Positions 63,638 to 64,000 of a stretch of 64,000 bases of DNA are shown here, piece after piece (the first letter of the stretch is position 1; the number at the start of each line of letters is the position of its first letter). A program made the translations under genes and the position numbers. Location: assembly GCF_000969825.1 (NCBI RefSeq), contig NZ_KQ033919.1, positions 486,030 to 550,029 on the forward strand. The letters are read 5' to 3'. The notes beneath the pieces are model-generated. The model saw nothing but the letters and a program-made list of their open reading frames with translations. It searched no databases and was not told the origin of the DNA. The stretch is from Parabacteroides gordonii MS-1 = DSM 23371. Lineage in GTDB: Bacteria > Bacteroidota > Bacteroidia > Bacteroidales > Tannerellaceae.

Positions 63638-64000
63638 ATGAAAATGAAAAAATATATATGCAGTGTCGCATTAATAACTGCGCTTTTCGGGATATCCTCT
63701 TGTGATGTATTGGATGTATCACCGACGGACTCATTTACGGATGAATCTGTATGGAACGATTTGGCATTAGCTGAAACATATATAAATAACAGCTATATTA
63801 AAATAGTGGCTGAAAACTCTTGTGGAAGCCGGTTTGCCAGTTTGACAGACGAGGTTCACCAGATGCATTCTTATTGGACGGAACATGCGTTGGATGGTAC
63901 ATTAGGAACTGACTACCCGTATTTTGCAATCGGTTATGATGCAAGTAAGTATCGAATGTGGGAATTTTATTACCTCGCAATTAAGGATGTGAACTATTTT
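63638..64000 (+). CDS. SusD/RagB family lipoprotein, N-terminal part
   Basis: Starts at ATG 63638, 13 bp after the susC stop, and runs open to the window edge (121 codons visible). Signal peptide with lipobox LFGISSCDVLDVSPTDSF (Cys at about 22), then ESVWNDLALAETYINNSY, the usual SusD N-terminal helix. The partner of the preceding SusC. Confidence 0.92.
   Translation, partial: MKMKKYICSVALITALFGISSCDVLDVSPTDSFTDESVWNDLALAETYINNSYIKIVAENSCGSRFASLTDEVHQMHSYWTEHALDGTLGTDYPYFAIGYDASKYRMWEFYYLAIKDVNYF

Overview
The window looks like a chromosome segment of a gut-type Bacteroidales, probably Parabacteroides-like. The evidence is several SusC/SusD (RagA/RagB) pairs, ECF sigma/FecR pairs, a giant hybrid two-component regulator, DUF5686, DUF3078 and DUF1460 proteins, and many TAnnTTTG (-7) promoter boxes instead of the E. 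coli -10. Genus is inferred from family content only. No tRNA, rRNA, CRISPR array, IS element or prophage was seen.

Layout. 0-9 kb is housekeeping: a DUF1460 tail, a DUF5686 outer-membrane protein, a Crp/Fnr regulator, kdsA, miaA, gap with a 27-aa lipopeptide gene in front of it, a three-gene membrane cassette resembling the E. coli yqjD-yqjE-yqjK set, and prmA. 9.0-21.9 kb is a glycan locus: ECF sigma, FecR, STN-type SusC, SusD, a secreted TIM-barrel isomerase/lyase, a Tat-type Gfo/Idh/MocA oxidoreductase, and a 1152-aa HEAT-repeat protein ending in two DUF1080 (3-keto-glycoside hydrolase) domains. It has no classical glycoside hydrolase, so an oxidative 3-keto route of glycan cleavage is likely. 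22-34.6 kb is again core: an orphan histidine kinase, upp, HU, an HTH regulator, murB and a metallo-beta-lactamase-fold protein, the pheS-crcB-nth operon, DUF3078, an ECF sigma factor and gpmA. 34.7-45.9 kb holds a FecR gene and two tandem SusC/SusD pairs; gpmA lies between this FecR and its probable sigma factor. 45.9-50.2 kb is a phenylalanine/tyrosine operon (pheA, aminotransferase, DAHP synthase-chorismate mutase, tyrA). 50.2-55.2 kb holds oxyR and a hybrid two-component regulator, divergent from two further SusC/SusD pairs that run off the right edge.

Two non-coding signals stand out. First, the pheA operon is preceded by a 24-aa leader peptide with ten Phe/Tyr codons among twelve, a Rho-independent terminator, and a perfect 7-nt antiterminator complement inside the leader: a transcription attenuator for Phe/Tyr. 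Second, four intergenic gaps carry tandem arrays with a strict 23-bp (one locus 22-bp) period. The units have internal dyad symmetry and differ in sequence from locus to locus (4488, 26955, 32066 and 46732). They resemble the brick-type minisatellites described in Porphyromonas but look like a dispersed, locus-diversified family.

Also notable are two back-to-back perfect palindromes inside the 5' coding part of a susC gene (60511-60551), a diverged inverted repeat before the first ECF sigma gene, and start sites that the -7 boxes force downstream of the longest reading frame.
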